64,000 bases of DNA from an uncultured Winogradskyella sp. (GCF_947501905.1 NZ_CANMXL010000002.1:496001-560000); one strand, 5' to 3'; numbered from the stretch's first letter, positions 16,085-25,476 are shown. Notes: a model not told the origin generated them from the letters alone. Translations and numbers: made by a program.

Positions 16085-17701
16085 TCATAAACTATTTACA
16101 TTTTCTACATCAGCAATTGGCCATATTATTTGAATAGGATTATCAGTTTTCATACCTATAGTTCTTCCTTGCGTACCGTATATCTGAGGCTTACCATTAT
16201 ACATTAAATGACGATCTTCCATCATTGCTACTAAATGTTTAGGTAATTCTCCTTTATTTGATGCTTCTTTCATTAGAGGAAGATATTGTTCAATTTTCTG
16301 TGAATGCTGAATAACATACCAAGCAGCTTTATTGGTAGGCTCTCCTACCAAAGATTTGCCTGGATAACCGTAATCCTTTACAATTTTTTCTACCTTAACC
16401 ATATTAACGGAGTCTATCTCACCCCATAAATTCATATAATCTAAAGTGTTTTCCTTTACAGGTATACCTATCCTCTGAGCAATTGCATCCTTTTCTTCTT
16501 TGGATTTAGCGAAATAAATTTCTCTTATACCTTGGTCCAAAGCATATATTTTATCAAGTTCTTTTTTAAGCTCAAAATCCATGCTCAAATTTGCATTCTC
16601 TAATATTTCCAGCTCTATATCCTCAATATCGCTCCAATGGGCTTTATTAATTACTGTGCCTTTGTTAAGAATGAAAATTCCTGGATTAGAACGTACAATA
16701 GTTTTTACTACTTTTTCATCACACAAGTAAGTATCAAAATTTAAGTTGTAATCTGTTTTTAATTGCTGTTTTGCTTCATCTCCCGAGGCTGAAAGTCCAA
16801 TAACTGTGTAACCTTTTTTAATTGCATCATCAGTAAATGATTTTAGTTTTTCTAAACCTTCTTTTTCAGAATTATAAATATTATACATAGCCACTACAAC
16901 TAGATTATCTTTCTCCAAGAAATAAGTCGTTAAGTCTTCGTCATTAGACTCAATGGTGAAATCTTGAATTGATGGAATAAAACCAGGGTCAATTTCTTTA
17001 GTTTCTACATTTATAACCTCATCGTATTTAGCTGGTCCACTTCCGTTATCTACATATGTTTTTTCTTCGCCATTAATCTTATAAGTCCAGGTATACTCTA
17101 TCACAGGACGGGCAGCATTTTCCGGAATTGCCATTTCATCAGATAAATTGTTTCCAATTTTATAAGCTCTAAAATCAATTGATGGTAAATGCATCAATAC
17201 ATGATATGCAAACCAAAGCGACACAATAAAACTCAATAACGCAACAATAGTATTAGGTAACGTCTTAAAAATAGGTTTGATATACTTCTGTCCGTAAAAC
17301 AAAATAAGAATCAATACTAACAACACTACATCTTTTGTGAAGCTCTCCCAAGGTGTTAATTTTAAAGCATCACCAAAGCAACCACAGTCTTTTACTTTAT
17401 CAAAATAAGCCGAATAAAAGGTTAAGAATGTGAAGAACACTATCATACCCAAAAGCATCCAGATGGTAAACTTACGTTTATAACCAATTAGCAAAAAGAC
17501 ACCAAGTACAACTTCTAAAACCACCACAAAAACTGAAATAGCCAATGCATAAGGCTCTAAAAATGGTATATTAAGTACATCTGTACTAAAATACTCTTGA
17601 AGCTTATATGAGAACCCAAGTGGGTCATTCAGTTTTATAAATCCAGAAATGATAAACAAAACTCCAACAAAAATTCTACAAATTTGAACTATGTATTTCA
17701 T
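16085..17701 (-). CDS. BT_3928-like DoxX/thioredoxin-like protein fused to DUF6624
   Basis: 538 aa up to TGA. Residues 1-150 form a four-helix DoxX/MauE-type membrane domain (RIFVGVLFIISGFIKLNDP, DCGCFGDALKL). A large exported domain follows, with thioredoxin-like sequence (LVVVAMYNIYNSEKEGLEKL near 275; SNPGIFILNKG near 337) but no CxxC at the expected place. Residues about 385-530 match DUF6624: YGYPGKSLVG, AAWYVIQHS, LPLMKEA, MMEDRHLMYNGKPQIYGTQ. DoxX/BT_3928 proteins in Bacteroidota commonly lie next to DUF1599, as here (6-base gap). The frame continues coherently past the TGA, so this copy is probably truncated by 38 residues, or the stop is a sequencing error. Confidence 0.8.
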   Translation of the reverse strand: MKYIVQICRIFVGVLFIISGFIKLNDPLGFSYKLQEYFSTDVLNIPFLEPYALAISVFVVVLEVVLGVFLLIGYKRKFTIWMLLGMIVFFTFLTFYSAYFDKVKDCGCFGDALKLTPWESFTKDVVLLVLILILFYGQKYIKPIFKTLPNTIVALLSFIVSLWFAYHVLMHLPSIDFRAYKIGNNLSDEMAIPENAARPVIEYTWTYKINGEEKTYVDNGSGPAKYDEVINVETKEIDPGFIPSIQDFTIESNDEDLTTYFLEKDNLVVVAMYNIYNSEKEGLEKLKSFTDDAIKKGYTVIGLSASGDEAKQQLKTDYNLNFDTYLCDEKVVKTIVRSNPGIFILNKGTVINKAHWSDIEDIELEILENANLSMDFELKKELDKIYALDQGIREIYFAKSKEEKDAIAQRIGIPVKENTLDYMNLWGEIDSVNMVKVEKIVKDYGYPGKSLVGEPTNKAAWYVIQHSQKIEQYLPLMKEASNKGELPKHLVAMMEDRHLMYNGKPQIYGTQGRTIGMKTDNPIQIIWPIADVENVNSL

Positions 17702-17707
17702 ACTTTT

Positions 17708-18250
17708 CTATTTTCCTTCACCTAAGTGAATCATTGCAAAAATTGCATAATTAATCATGTCTTGATAGTTGGCATCTATACCTTCACTTACTATTGTTTT
17801 GCCTGCGTTATCTTCAATCTGCTTCACTCGCAATAACTTTTGCAAAATCAAATCGGTTAAGCTACTTACGCGCATGTCTCGCCATGCTTCACCATAATCA
17901 TGGTTTTTATCTAGCATTAATTGTTTTGTTTCAGCTACATTTTGGTCATATAATTTTGTAGCCTCATCAGTATCCATGTCTGGTTGCTCTACAACACCTT
18001 TTTCGAGTTGTACAAGCGCCATAACACAGTAATTAATAATGCCAATAAACTCACTCACTTCACCTTCATCAACTTTTCTTACATCATTTTGTTGCAAACT
18101 ACGTATTCGCTGAGCCTTTATAAAGATTTGATCAGTTAGAGATGGTAATCTTAAAATTCGCCATGCACTACCATAATCACTCATTTTGTTTATAAATAAG
18201 CTTCGGCATTTGGCAATTACAGCATCGTATTGTAGAGACGTATTAGACAT
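17708..18250 (-). CDS. DUF1599 protein with two internal repeats
   Basis: 180 aa. Two similar halves are visible: KMSDYGSAWRILRLPSLTDQ near residues 22-41 and KNHDYGEAWRDMRVSSLTDL near 114-133, each followed by a helix ending in a cluster of basic residues and a GIINYC/DMINYA helix. DUF1599 is related to nucleotide-modification-associated domains; no activity is established. It is the first gene of the leftward unit containing the DoxX protein, permease, tpiA and prmA, and diverges from folP. Confidence 0.88.
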   Translation of the reverse strand: MSNTSLQYDAVIAKCRSLFINKMSDYGSAWRILRLPSLTDQIFIKAQRIRSLQQNDVRKVDEGEVSEFIGIINYCVMALVQLEKGVVEQPDMDTDEATKLYDQNVAETKQLMLDKNHDYGEAWRDMRVSSLTDLILQKLLRVKQIEDNAGKTIVSEGIDANYQDMINYAIFAMIHLGEGK

Positions 18251-18262
18251 TTAGTATCCTAT

Positions 18263-18270
18263 TATTTTTG
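18263..18270 (+). promoter_or_regulatory. -7 box upstream of folP
   Basis: TATTTTTG fits TAnnTTTG in the divergent 96-bp region between the DUF1599 gene and folP. The predicted leader is about 70 bases. No clear -33 element is seen. Confidence 0.45.
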
Positions 18271-18346
18271 CGTAAATTTCGCATAAATAAATCAGAAGTT
18301 CAAAGTTTTTGGAATTTGGTTTTTAACAATTGAAAATCAGTTATTT

Positions 18347-19174
18347 ATGACAATCAACTGCAAAGGACAACTCATAGATCTTTCGCAACCCAAAGTTATG
18401 GGTGTTTTAAATGTAACACCAGATTCGTTTTACGATGGCGGCACTTACAAAGATAAAACCGATATCTTGAAGCAAGTTGAAACCATGCTAAGCGAAGGTG
18501 CTACTTTTATTGATGTTGGTGGTTATAGCTCGCGTCCAGGTGCAGATTTTGTATCTAAAGATGAGGAATTACTACGTGTTGTACCAGTTGTTGAATTAAT
18601 ATTGGAAGAATTTCCAAAGGTTCTAATGTCTATTGACACCTTTAGAAGCGAAGTTGCTAAGCAAACTATTGAAGCTGGTGCTGCTTTAATCAATGATATT
18701 TCTGCAGGAAAGATAGATAACAAAATGATTGAAACTATTGGAAAACTCAATGTGCCATACATTATGATGCATATGCGTGGTAATCCAAAAACCATGCAAC
18801 AACAAACTGATTATAATGATTTAATAAAGGATATCATCAGTTATTTTGGCGAACGCATAGCAGAAGCCCATAAAGCCAAAATAAACGACATTATTATTGA
18901 CCCGGGTTTTGGTTTTGCAAAAACTTTAGAGCAGAACTATACACTTCTAAACCAATTGGAATTATTAAAAATGACCAACAAACCTATTTTAGCAGGCATA
19001 TCAAGAAAGTCCATGGTTTACAAAGCATTAGATACATCTGTCAAAGAAGCACTCAATGGCACAACTGCACTCAACATGATTGCTCTAGAAAATGGAGCTT
19101 CTATTTTGCGTGTGCATGATGTTAAAGAAGCTATGGAATGTGTCACGCTTTTTAATCAGCTAAAATCTAACTAA
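18347..19174 (+). CDS. folP: Dihydropteroate synthase
   Basis: 275 aa. The family signatures are intact: GVLNVTPDSFYDGG near residues 19-32, GGYSSRPGA near 59-67, DTFRSEVA near 98, DPGFGFAKT near 186 and GISRKSM near 218. It condenses p-aminobenzoate with hydroxymethyl-dihydropterin pyrophosphate in folate synthesis. The next gene begins at the base after the stop, followed by cdaA 35 bp later, so folP, the small lipoprotein gene and cdaA probably form one unit. A folP-cdaA neighbourhood is common in Bacteroidota. Confidence 0.97.
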   Translation: MTINCKGQLIDLSQPKVMGVLNVTPDSFYDGGTYKDKTDILKQVETMLSEGATFIDVGGYSSRPGADFVSKDEELLRVVPVVELILEEFPKVLMSIDTFRSEVAKQTIEAGAALINDISAGKIDNKMIETIGKLNVPYIMMHMRGNPKTMQQQTDYNDLIKDIISYFGERIAEAHKAKINDIIIDPGFGFAKTLEQNYTLLNQLELLKMTNKPILAGISRKSMVYKALDTSVKEALNGTTALNMIALENGASILRVHDVKEAMECVTLFNQLKSN

Positions 19175-19870
19175 ATGCGCTACTTATCATTATTAATAGT
19201 TGCTCTTCTATTTAGTTGCAAAAATGAAAGAGTAATTCAATTACCCGAAATCGAAAATGCAGATATCAAAGAAGTTTTAGATGTGTCTCCTGCGTATGTT
19301 TTTTATGACCAAACCCAACCTGACTCAACATTATTTAATAGAAAAAACTTAATTAGTACAACGAACTGGTTGGTAAACGTAGATAAACGACTGACTCTTA
19401 AACAAGCTATCCCACACTTACAATATTTACAAAACAAACGCCGTAAAGCATCGATGCATAAAAACGAAAATGCCAAAAATTACTTTACCTCTAATGATAC
19501 TAGTATTAAAAATTTGGGATTTTTGGAGTTTACTGATGTCAATTACATTGAAGAAGAATCAACACATTTCTACTTAAAAACTTCTCAATTATATTTGAAT
19601 AAAACTTTCTTGCATCTTCGGATAAACTCAAATAAAAAAGTGAATTTTATTAGAATTGGTAAGGATAAAAATCTCAAAAACAAAATAATTCGTTATTCAG
19701 ATTTGAATAACTATTTAATTAAAATTAAAAAAGAATCAAAAAACTTATTAGTTGTCTGCCTAAATTTCAATAAGGAATTGATTTTCCAAGATTATATTTC
19801 AATAAAATCAGAATTATCAAAACTAAATATTGATGAAATCATTATAGATGGCAATGAGTTCTTTTATTAA
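19175..19870 (+). CDS. Predicted lipoprotein of unknown function in the folP-cdaA unit
   Basis: 231 aa. The N-terminus MRYLSLLIVALLFSC is a short lipoprotein signal with lipobox Cys15. No domain is recognised. The central part is Lys/Asn-rich, and two beta-rich segments (NLLVVCLNFNKELIF, KLNIDEIIIDGNEFFY) end the protein; the last resembles the conserved C-terminus of ExbD-type or similar periplasmic domains only loosely. The ATG follows the folP TAA with no gap, implying coupled translation. Confidence 0.7.
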   Translation: MRYLSLLIVALLFSCKNERVIQLPEIENADIKEVLDVSPAYVFYDQTQPDSTLFNRKNLISTTNWLVNVDKRLTLKQAIPHLQYLQNKRRKASMHKNENAKNYFTSNDTSIKNLGFLEFTDVNYIEEESTHFYLKTSQLYLNKTFLHLRINSNKKVNFIRIGKDKNLKNKIIRYSDLNNYLIKIKKESKNLLVVCLNFNKELIFQDYISIKSELSKLNIDEIIIDGNEFFY

Positions 19871-19905
19871 ACCTAATTTGTTAAATTAGCACAAAACCAT
19901 CCAAC

Positions 19906-20688
19906 TTGAGTGATTTACAACTTTGGGATTTTAGACTTATAGATTTTGTAGATGTCTTTCTTGTGGCCATTCTACTCTACTACATCTACAAATTGGTTCG
20001 GGGTACTGTTGCCATTAATATCTTTATTGGTATTCTTATTATTTACTTAGTTTGGGTAGTTACTGACTACCTTAATATGCACCTTCTTTATAGAATTGTC
20101 GATGGTTTTATGAAGGTTGGTATTATTGCTTTGATTGTGGTCTTTCAACCTGAAATTAGAAAGTTTTTACTGATGGTTGGTTCTACAAACCTATCTGGTA
20201 AACGACGAATTTTTAAAAATTTTAAATTCCTTAATAGCGATACAGAAACTACTAACGATGTTGAAGCCATTGTTAATGCATGTATAAAAATGGGAACCAC
20301 AAATACTGGTGCTTTAATAGTTATAGAACGTAATAACAATCTTGATTTTTTGACTAATACTGGTGATGAAATGAACATTATCGTATCACAACCCATTTTA
20401 GAAAGCATCTTTTTTAAGAACAGTCCATTACATGATGGTGCCATAATCATTGATAACAATGTGGTAAAAGCTACTCGTGTTATTTTACCTGTAAACAATG
20501 AAGTCACTATACCCAAACGTTTCGGATTACGTCATCGTGCCGCTCTTGGTATTACTGAAAAAACAGATGCATTGGCATTAGTTGTAAGTGAAGAAACCGG
20601 TACACTATCTTATGTGAAAAATGCTGAATTTGTCATGTATAAGACTAAGGAAGAATTGATTGATAAAATTAAAAAAGACTTGGTATAA
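19906..20688 (+). CDS. cdaA: CdaA-type diadenylate cyclase
   Basis: 260 aa. Three N-terminal membrane helices (to about residue 80) precede a DisA_N catalytic domain with the active-site signatures HDGAIIID near 175 and GLRHRAALG near 206. It makes cyclic di-AMP from two ATP at the inner membrane. No ATG is available; the best start is TTG at 19906, which gives the usual N-terminus (LQLWDFRLIDFVDVFLVAIL). The stop overlaps the ATG of the first DUF3667 gene (TAATG). Confidence 0.95.
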   Translation: MSDLQLWDFRLIDFVDVFLVAILLYYIYKLVRGTVAINIFIGILIIYLVWVVTDYLNMHLLYRIVDGFMKVGIIALIVVFQPEIRKFLLMVGSTNLSGKRRIFKNFKFLNSDTETTNDVEAIVNACIKMGTTNTGALIVIERNNNLDFLTNTGDEMNIIVSQPILESIFFKNSPLHDGAIIIDNNVVKATRVILPVNNEVTIPKRFGLRHRAALGITEKTDALALVVSEETGTLSYVKNAEFVMYKTKEELIDKIKKDLV

Positions 20689-21497
20689 TGGAGTGTAGAA
20701 ATTGCCAAATGCCTCTTTCTAAGTCACAGCGTTATTGTTTTGAATGTGGTGCTCGTGTTATAAAAAACAGACTGACTACAAAAGCACTTTTCCAGCAAAT
20801 TAATGCTGAGTTTATGTCCGTTGATAATAAACTTTTAAAAACTTTTATTCATTTATTCACTAAACCAGAAGCTGTAATTAATGGTTTTATAGAAGGTACT
20901 AGAAAAAAATACATTAATGTTATCCAATATTTTGCTATTGCATTGACGCTACTTGGTATACAGGTCTTCTTAATGGAACATTGGCTAAATGACCCTGAAT
21001 TGTATACTTCTGATTTAATGGATGGTATTTCAAAAATGCCAGGCAATGAAAATAATCCATTTAATAAAATGGATTTTGGAGAGTTTAATAGTTCTCAAAG
21101 TATATTCTTTACATTAAGCATTCCGTTTTCGGCTTTAGGGAGCTGGTTTACATATTGGATAGTTGGATTAAGACGCTTTAATTTTACTGAGCATATAGTC
21201 ATTAATTTGTATTATGGTGCTCAGACTGTTATCATATCAGCTTTTTTGTATACATTTTTTTTGGCATTAGGCTATAATTACTTTACACTCTCACTGGTAA
21301 TTACTACTCTTACTTTTATTTACCTGTTCTATGTATTGAAGCGAGTTTTCAACACTCCTTTTTGGAATACTGTTGCGTATTACTTATTTATGTTTGTAGT
21401 ATTTACTTTAATATTCATAGCTATTATGGTTTTAGTAGGTATAATTACCGCTATATATATAATTATAAATAAAGATCAGTTTATAACATCAGTATAA
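20688..21497 (+). CDS. DUF3667 membrane protein (copy 1)
   Basis: 269 aa. An N-terminal zinc ribbon (CRNCQMPLSKSQRYCFECG) is followed by a short amphipathic part and the DUF3667 core KTFIHLFTKPEAVINGFIEG with three to four membrane helices. DUF3667 proteins are unassigned membrane proteins of Bacteroidota. It overlaps cdaA by one base and is followed, again by one-base overlap, by a paralogue, implying stoichiometric coupled translation. Confidence 0.88.
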   Translation: MECRNCQMPLSKSQRYCFECGARVIKNRLTTKALFQQINAEFMSVDNKLLKTFIHLFTKPEAVINGFIEGTRKKYINVIQYFAIALTLLGIQVFLMEHWLNDPELYTSDLMDGISKMPGNENNPFNKMDFGEFNSSQSIFFTLSIPFSALGSWFTYWIVGLRRFNFTEHIVINLYYGAQTVIISAFLYTFFLALGYNYFTLSLVITTLTFIYLFYVLKRVFNTPFWNTVAYYLFMFVVFTLIFIAIMVLVGIITAIYIIINKDQFITSV

Positions 21498-22321
21498 TGA
21501 ATTGTAAAAATTGTAAAATAGAACTCTCACCTGATAGTGACTACTGCAATAAATGTGGTGCACGTGTTATTAGAAATAGGTTAACATTTGGGAACCTATT
21601 TACTCATTTTTCTGAAGAGTTTTTAAATTATGACAACAAGCTCCTGCAAACATTTATAGCGCTTTTTACGAAACCTGAAGCCGTAATAAGATCTTACATT
21701 TCTGGAACGAGAAAAAAATATGTAAATGTTATAAGCTACTTTGCCATTGCAATAACAATAGCAGGAGTTCAACTTTTTATTCTTCAAAGATTCTTTCCTG
21801 AAGCTATGGACATGTCTTCAGTATCAACAGAAGCTACGAAAGAATTTAATCTAAAGGTTTTAGAGTTCATTCAAGATTACCAATCTATTGCTATGATGCT
21901 AAATGTTCCTATTTATGCGCTAGTCTCGAAATTGGTGTTTATAGGCGAAAAGAAATTTAAGTATAATTATACCGAGCATTTAGTCATCTACATGTATTTA
22001 TTAGCTCAATTAAGTGCCATAGGTACTGTTATTACATTAACAGCAGCAGCTTTTGATTTATCTCTAGGTACAACTTCGCTTATATTATCGCCAATTCAGT
22101 TTATATATATTGGCTATGCTCTTAAACGCATCTTTAATTTAGATTGGACAAATTTTATTTTACGAACGCTAATTTTTATATGCGCACTTATTGCCTTTAC
22201 AGTTCTAGCCTCAGTTGCAGCTGGTCTTGTAATGTATTTTAATGGTGATTTTCAAAAAATGATTGAAGCCCAGAAAGCAGCTAATGAGGCCGCAAGAACA
22301 GTTAAAGATACTATTAACTAG
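21497..22321 (+). CDS. DUF3667 membrane protein (copy 2)
   Basis: 274 aa and clearly paralogous to the preceding gene: the same zinc ribbon (CKNCKIELSPDSDYCNKCG), the same GARVI-x-NRLT linker, and the same core (LQTFIALFTKPEAVIRSYIS). The pair arose by tandem duplication and has diverged considerably. Four hydrophobic segments follow. Its stop overlaps the convergent ABC exporter gene by four bases. Function unknown. Confidence 0.88.
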   Translation: MNCKNCKIELSPDSDYCNKCGARVIRNRLTFGNLFTHFSEEFLNYDNKLLQTFIALFTKPEAVIRSYISGTRKKYVNVISYFAIAITIAGVQLFILQRFFPEAMDMSSVSTEATKEFNLKVLEFIQDYQSIAMMLNVPIYALVSKLVFIGEKKFKYNYTEHLVIYMYLLAQLSAIGTVITLTAAAFDLSLGTTSLILSPIQFIYIGYALKRIFNLDWTNFILRTLIFICALIAFTVLASVAAGLVMYFNGDFQKMIEAQKAANEAARTVKDTIN

Positions 22322-24087
22322 ACTGCTTCGGCATTAAGAAACTGAACTTCGTATAGATTACGATAATATCCATCTTCTTTTTCTAGAAGCGATTGATGTG
22401 TACCAATTTCAACAATTTGTCCAGCATCCATAACTATTATTTTATCAGCTTGTTGAATAGTTGCTAAACGATGAGCTATAATAATTGATGTCCTACCTTG
22501 AGTAATCTTATCTGTAGCATCTTGCATTAACTGCTCAGAATAAGAATCTACTGAAGAGGTAGCCTCATCTAAAATTAAGATACTTGGATTAGTCATGTAA
22601 GCACGTAAAAACGAAATCAATTGTCGCTGTCCAGAAGATAACATCACACCACGCTCTTTTACGTTGTAATGATAGCCATTTGGCAGGCTAGATATAAAAT
22701 CATGAATACCAATTGCTTTTGCCGCTTCAACAACATCTGCTTCAGAAATATCAGGATTATTTAAAGTAATATTATTTAGAATTGTATCTGCAAATAAGAA
22801 AACATCTTGTAATACAACAGCAATTTGTTCACGCAAGGATTTTAAAGAAAAGGCTTTAATATTTGTACCATCAATAGCAATCTCACCAGAATCGATATCA
22901 TAAAAACGATTCAATAAATTAATAATGGTAGATTTCCCTGCTCCTGTTGCACCAACAATAGCTATAGTTTCACCAGAATTAATATCTAATGATACATCTT
23001 TTAGTACTTCCTCATCTTTTATGTAAGAAAAACGAACATTTTTAAGCGAAATAGCACCTTTAAAATTTTTAGCTTCAAGCTTACCATCATCATTAATTTG
23101 AGATTCTGTATCTAATACCTTAAACACACGGTCAGCTGCAACCATACCCATTTGCAACGTATTAAACTTGTTTGCTATTTGGTTTAATGGTCTAAATAGC
23201 ATAGGTATAAACATAGTAAATGACACGAGCTGACCTATTGTTGTCATCGAACTTTCTGCAACAATATTATAACCACCAACAAGAATTATTGTAGCTAATG
23301 TTACAGATGATAAAAATTCTGCAATTGGGAAAAAAATAGAATTATACCATACTGTTTTTAACCATCCTTTTTTATGACGCTCATTAATTTTTGTGAAGTT
23401 TTTATATTCTGTTTTCTCTCTTGTAAAAAGTTGAAGGATTTTCATACCCGTAACACGCTCTTGTACAAAAGAATTAAGATTTGATACTTCTGTACGCACA
23501 TCTTCAAAAGCACGTTTCATATATCTTTGAAAAATCTTAGTAGCAAAAACAATTACTGGTAATGTTACAAAAACAATCAGACTCAATTTAGTATTTATGT
23601 AAAGCATCACACCTGCTACCACAGCCATCTTAAGAATATCGCTAAAAATCATGAACAGACCTTGACCAAAAATATCAGCAATGCGCTCCATATCTGTCAC
23701 AGCTCTTGTAATTAAAACACCTACAGAAGAGTTATCATAGTAAGTCATTTTAAATTTAAGCATGTGCTTAAACAATTTGACTCTAATATCTTTTACAACA
23801 GATTGTCCTAACCAACTTGCATAATATATAAATAGTAATTGGCAAATAACTTCAAGGACAAGAAGCCCAAGCATCAAGACAATATAAAACAAAAAGCCAT
23901 CGTACTTTTTAAGTGAAATTTGAGTGTCTATAGCCTCTTTTAACACATAAGGTCTTGTAGCTCCAAAGACAGCCAAACCAATAACGCAAATTAAAGACAC
24001 AATGAAAATCAAACGATACGGCTTAATGTAATTAAGCAATCGTTTGAATAAACTTATATCAAATATTTTCTTTTGGTTGTCTGCCAT
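22318..24087 (-). CDS. MsbA-like ABC exporter (fused membrane and ATPase domains)
   Basis: 589 aa from ATG 24087 (MADNQKKIFDISLFKRLLNY); an upstream in-frame TTG at 24102 is less likely. Six membrane helices occupy residues 15-310. The nucleotide-binding domain has Walker A GATGAGKST, Q-loop VVLQDVFLF, signature LSSGQRQL and Walker B ILILDEATSSVD, then the H-loop IIAHRL. It is a homodimeric type IV exporter, of the class moving lipids or drugs; the substrate is not decidable. It follows truA with about 33 bp between. Confidence 0.9.
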   Translation of the reverse strand: MADNQKKIFDISLFKRLLNYIKPYRLIFIVSLICVIGLAVFGATRPYVLKEAIDTQISLKKYDGFLFYIVLMLGLLVLEVICQLLFIYYASWLGQSVVKDIRVKLFKHMLKFKMTYYDNSSVGVLITRAVTDMERIADIFGQGLFMIFSDILKMAVVAGVMLYINTKLSLIVFVTLPVIVFATKIFQRYMKRAFEDVRTEVSNLNSFVQERVTGMKILQLFTREKTEYKNFTKINERHKKGWLKTVWYNSIFFPIAEFLSSVTLATIILVGGYNIVAESSMTTIGQLVSFTMFIPMLFRPLNQIANKFNTLQMGMVAADRVFKVLDTESQINDDGKLEAKNFKGAISLKNVRFSYIKDEEVLKDVSLDINSGETIAIVGATGAGKSTIINLLNRFYDIDSGEIAIDGTNIKAFSLKSLREQIAVVLQDVFLFADTILNNITLNNPDISEADVVEAAKAIGIHDFISSLPNGYHYNVKERGVMLSSGQRQLISFLRAYMTNPSILILDEATSSVDSYSEQLMQDATDKITQGRTSIIIAHRLATIQQADKIIVMDAGQIVEIGTHQSLLEKEDGYYRNLYEVQFLNAEAV

Positions 24088-24120
24088 GTTTACTTTTCTC
24101 AAAAGCGGAAATCTTTTTAT

Positions 24121-24864
24121 TTACATTACTATACCATTTGGATAAAGAACTTCAGTCAAATATAAGCCTTTTGCTGGCACAGAAAATCCTGCCTCTCCTC
24201 TATTTTTTGACGCAATAATTTTATGCATATCATTGACTTCACACTTTCCCAAACCTATAGTTATTAATGTGCCCACAATTGCTCTTACCATGTTTCTTAA
24301 AAAACGGTCTGCACTTATGGTAAAAATGAGCATATCATCTTCTTGTTTCCATTGTGCATATTCAATCTTACAATTATACGTTTTTACGTCAGTGTTACTT
24401 TTTGAAAAACATTGAAAATCTGTATACTCAAGCAATATGTTCGCAGCTTCATTCATTCTATCAACATCAAAATCTTGATGCAAATAGTAAGCGTAATCAA
24501 ACTGAAACACATCTTTTTTCAAAGCAATCTTATACTCATAACTTCGTTTTATAGCATGAAATCTTGCATGTGCATCATCATTAACCTGAAAAACAGATTG
24601 TATAGCTATATCTTTTGGCAAAAAAGAATTGAGTTTGAATCTCAAGGTATCCGTATCAATAGTTTCATCAATATCAAAATGCGCAAACATTTGTGACGCA
24701 TGCACACCTGTATCTGTTCTTCCAGCACCAGTAATACTTAATTTAGTATTCAATAATTTTGAAAGCGCATCTTGTAGGGTTTCCTGAATAGTAACTGCAT
24801 TAGGCTGTATCTGCCAACCATGGTAAGCACTTCCGTTATATGACAATTGAATAAAATACCTCAA
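24121..24864 (-). CDS. truA: tRNA pseudouridine synthase A
   Basis: About 247 aa. The conserved beginning RYFIQLSYNGSAYHGWQIQPN follows directly after TTG at 24864, which is preferred as start: the only earlier candidate (TTG 24894) falls inside a TATCTTTG promoter box, and no ATG is available. The catalytic Asp is in GRTDTGVHASQ near residue 54 and the C-terminal MVRAIVGTLITIG motif is present. It modifies U38-U40 of tRNAs. Downstream, the ABC exporter gene is probably cotranscribed. Confidence 0.95.
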   Translation of the reverse strand: MRYFIQLSYNGSAYHGWQIQPNAVTIQETLQDALSKLLNTKLSITGAGRTDTGVHASQMFAHFDIDETIDTDTLRFKLNSFLPKDIAIQSVFQVNDDAHARFHAIKRSYEYKIALKKDVFQFDYAYYLHQDFDVDRMNEAANILLEYTDFQCFSKSNTDVKTYNCKIEYAQWKQEDDMLIFTISADRFLRNMVRAIVGTLITIGLGKCEVNDMHKIIASKNRGEAGFSVPAKGLYLTEVLYPNGIVM

Positions 24865-24891
24865 AAACCTTATTTTTGCTTTTAAAAGCAA

Positions 24892-24899
24892 CAAAGATA
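24892..24899 (-). promoter_or_regulatory. -7 box of truA
   Basis: TATCTTTG on the minus strand (24899-24892) is a perfect TAnnTTTG. The predicted start near 24885 leaves a leader of about 20 bases to the TTG at 24864 and rules out the upstream TTG. Confidence 0.65.
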
Positions 24900-24967
24900 A
24901 CTGTTTTTACTGCTAAAGAAATCCTAAATATTTTTAATTCAATTTCTGATATTTTCAAAATATAGTC

Positions 24968-25462
24968 ATGAAAAAAATCCTACTCCTATCTGACACCCAT
25001 AGTTACATTGATAAAAACATTTTAAAACATGTAAAACAAGCTGATGAAGTTTGGCATGCAGGTGACATAGGTGACTTAAAAGTGACGGATGAAATTAAAA
25101 AGCTAAAACCGCTACGATCAGTTTACGGTAATATTGATAATGCAGAAGCCAGAGCTGAATTCCCAGAACACAATCGTTTTATGTGTGAAAATGTCGATGT
25201 TTGGATAACTCATATAGGCGGTTATCCTCCTAATTATAATATTAGAGTAAGAGAAGAATTACGATTAAATCCACCAAGACTTTTTATTTGTGGGCACTCG
25301 CATATTTTAAAAGTAATGCCAGATAAAAAATTAAATGTTTTGCATATGAATCCTGGAGCTGTTGGCACACATGGCTTTCATAAAGTGAGAACCATGTTAA
25401 GATTTACAATTGATGGAAAGAAAATTGACAATCTCGAAGTTATTGAGTTTCCAAGAAGGTAA
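24968..25462 (+). CDS. YfcE/MJ0936-type metallophosphoesterase
   Basis: 164 aa. All calcineurin-like metal-binding motifs are visible in order: LLSDTHSYID (DxH), GDIGD near 34-38, YGNIDNAEAR (GNxD), then WITHIGGYPP and FICGHSHI (GHSH). These small enzymes hydrolyse phosphodiesters in vitro with Mn2+; the natural substrate is unknown. It diverges from truA and is followed by a strong terminator. Confidence 0.92.
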   Translation: MKKILLLSDTHSYIDKNILKHVKQADEVWHAGDIGDLKVTDEIKKLKPLRSVYGNIDNAEARAEFPEHNRFMCENVDVWITHIGGYPPNYNIRVREELRLNPPRLFICGHSHILKVMPDKKLNVLHMNPGAVGTHGFHKVRTMLRFTIDGKKIDNLEVIEFPRR

Positions 25463-25476
25463 AGGCTAAATAAAAT

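Noticed and set aside
16085..16087. Selenocysteine at the in-frame TGA
   Set aside because: The expected residue is Arg, no cysteine/selenocysteine context exists in DUF6624, and no selenocysteine machinery was seen.
24354..24696. Plus-strand ORFs inside truA
   Set aside because: They are antisense to a conserved enzyme and show no signal, domain or promoter.
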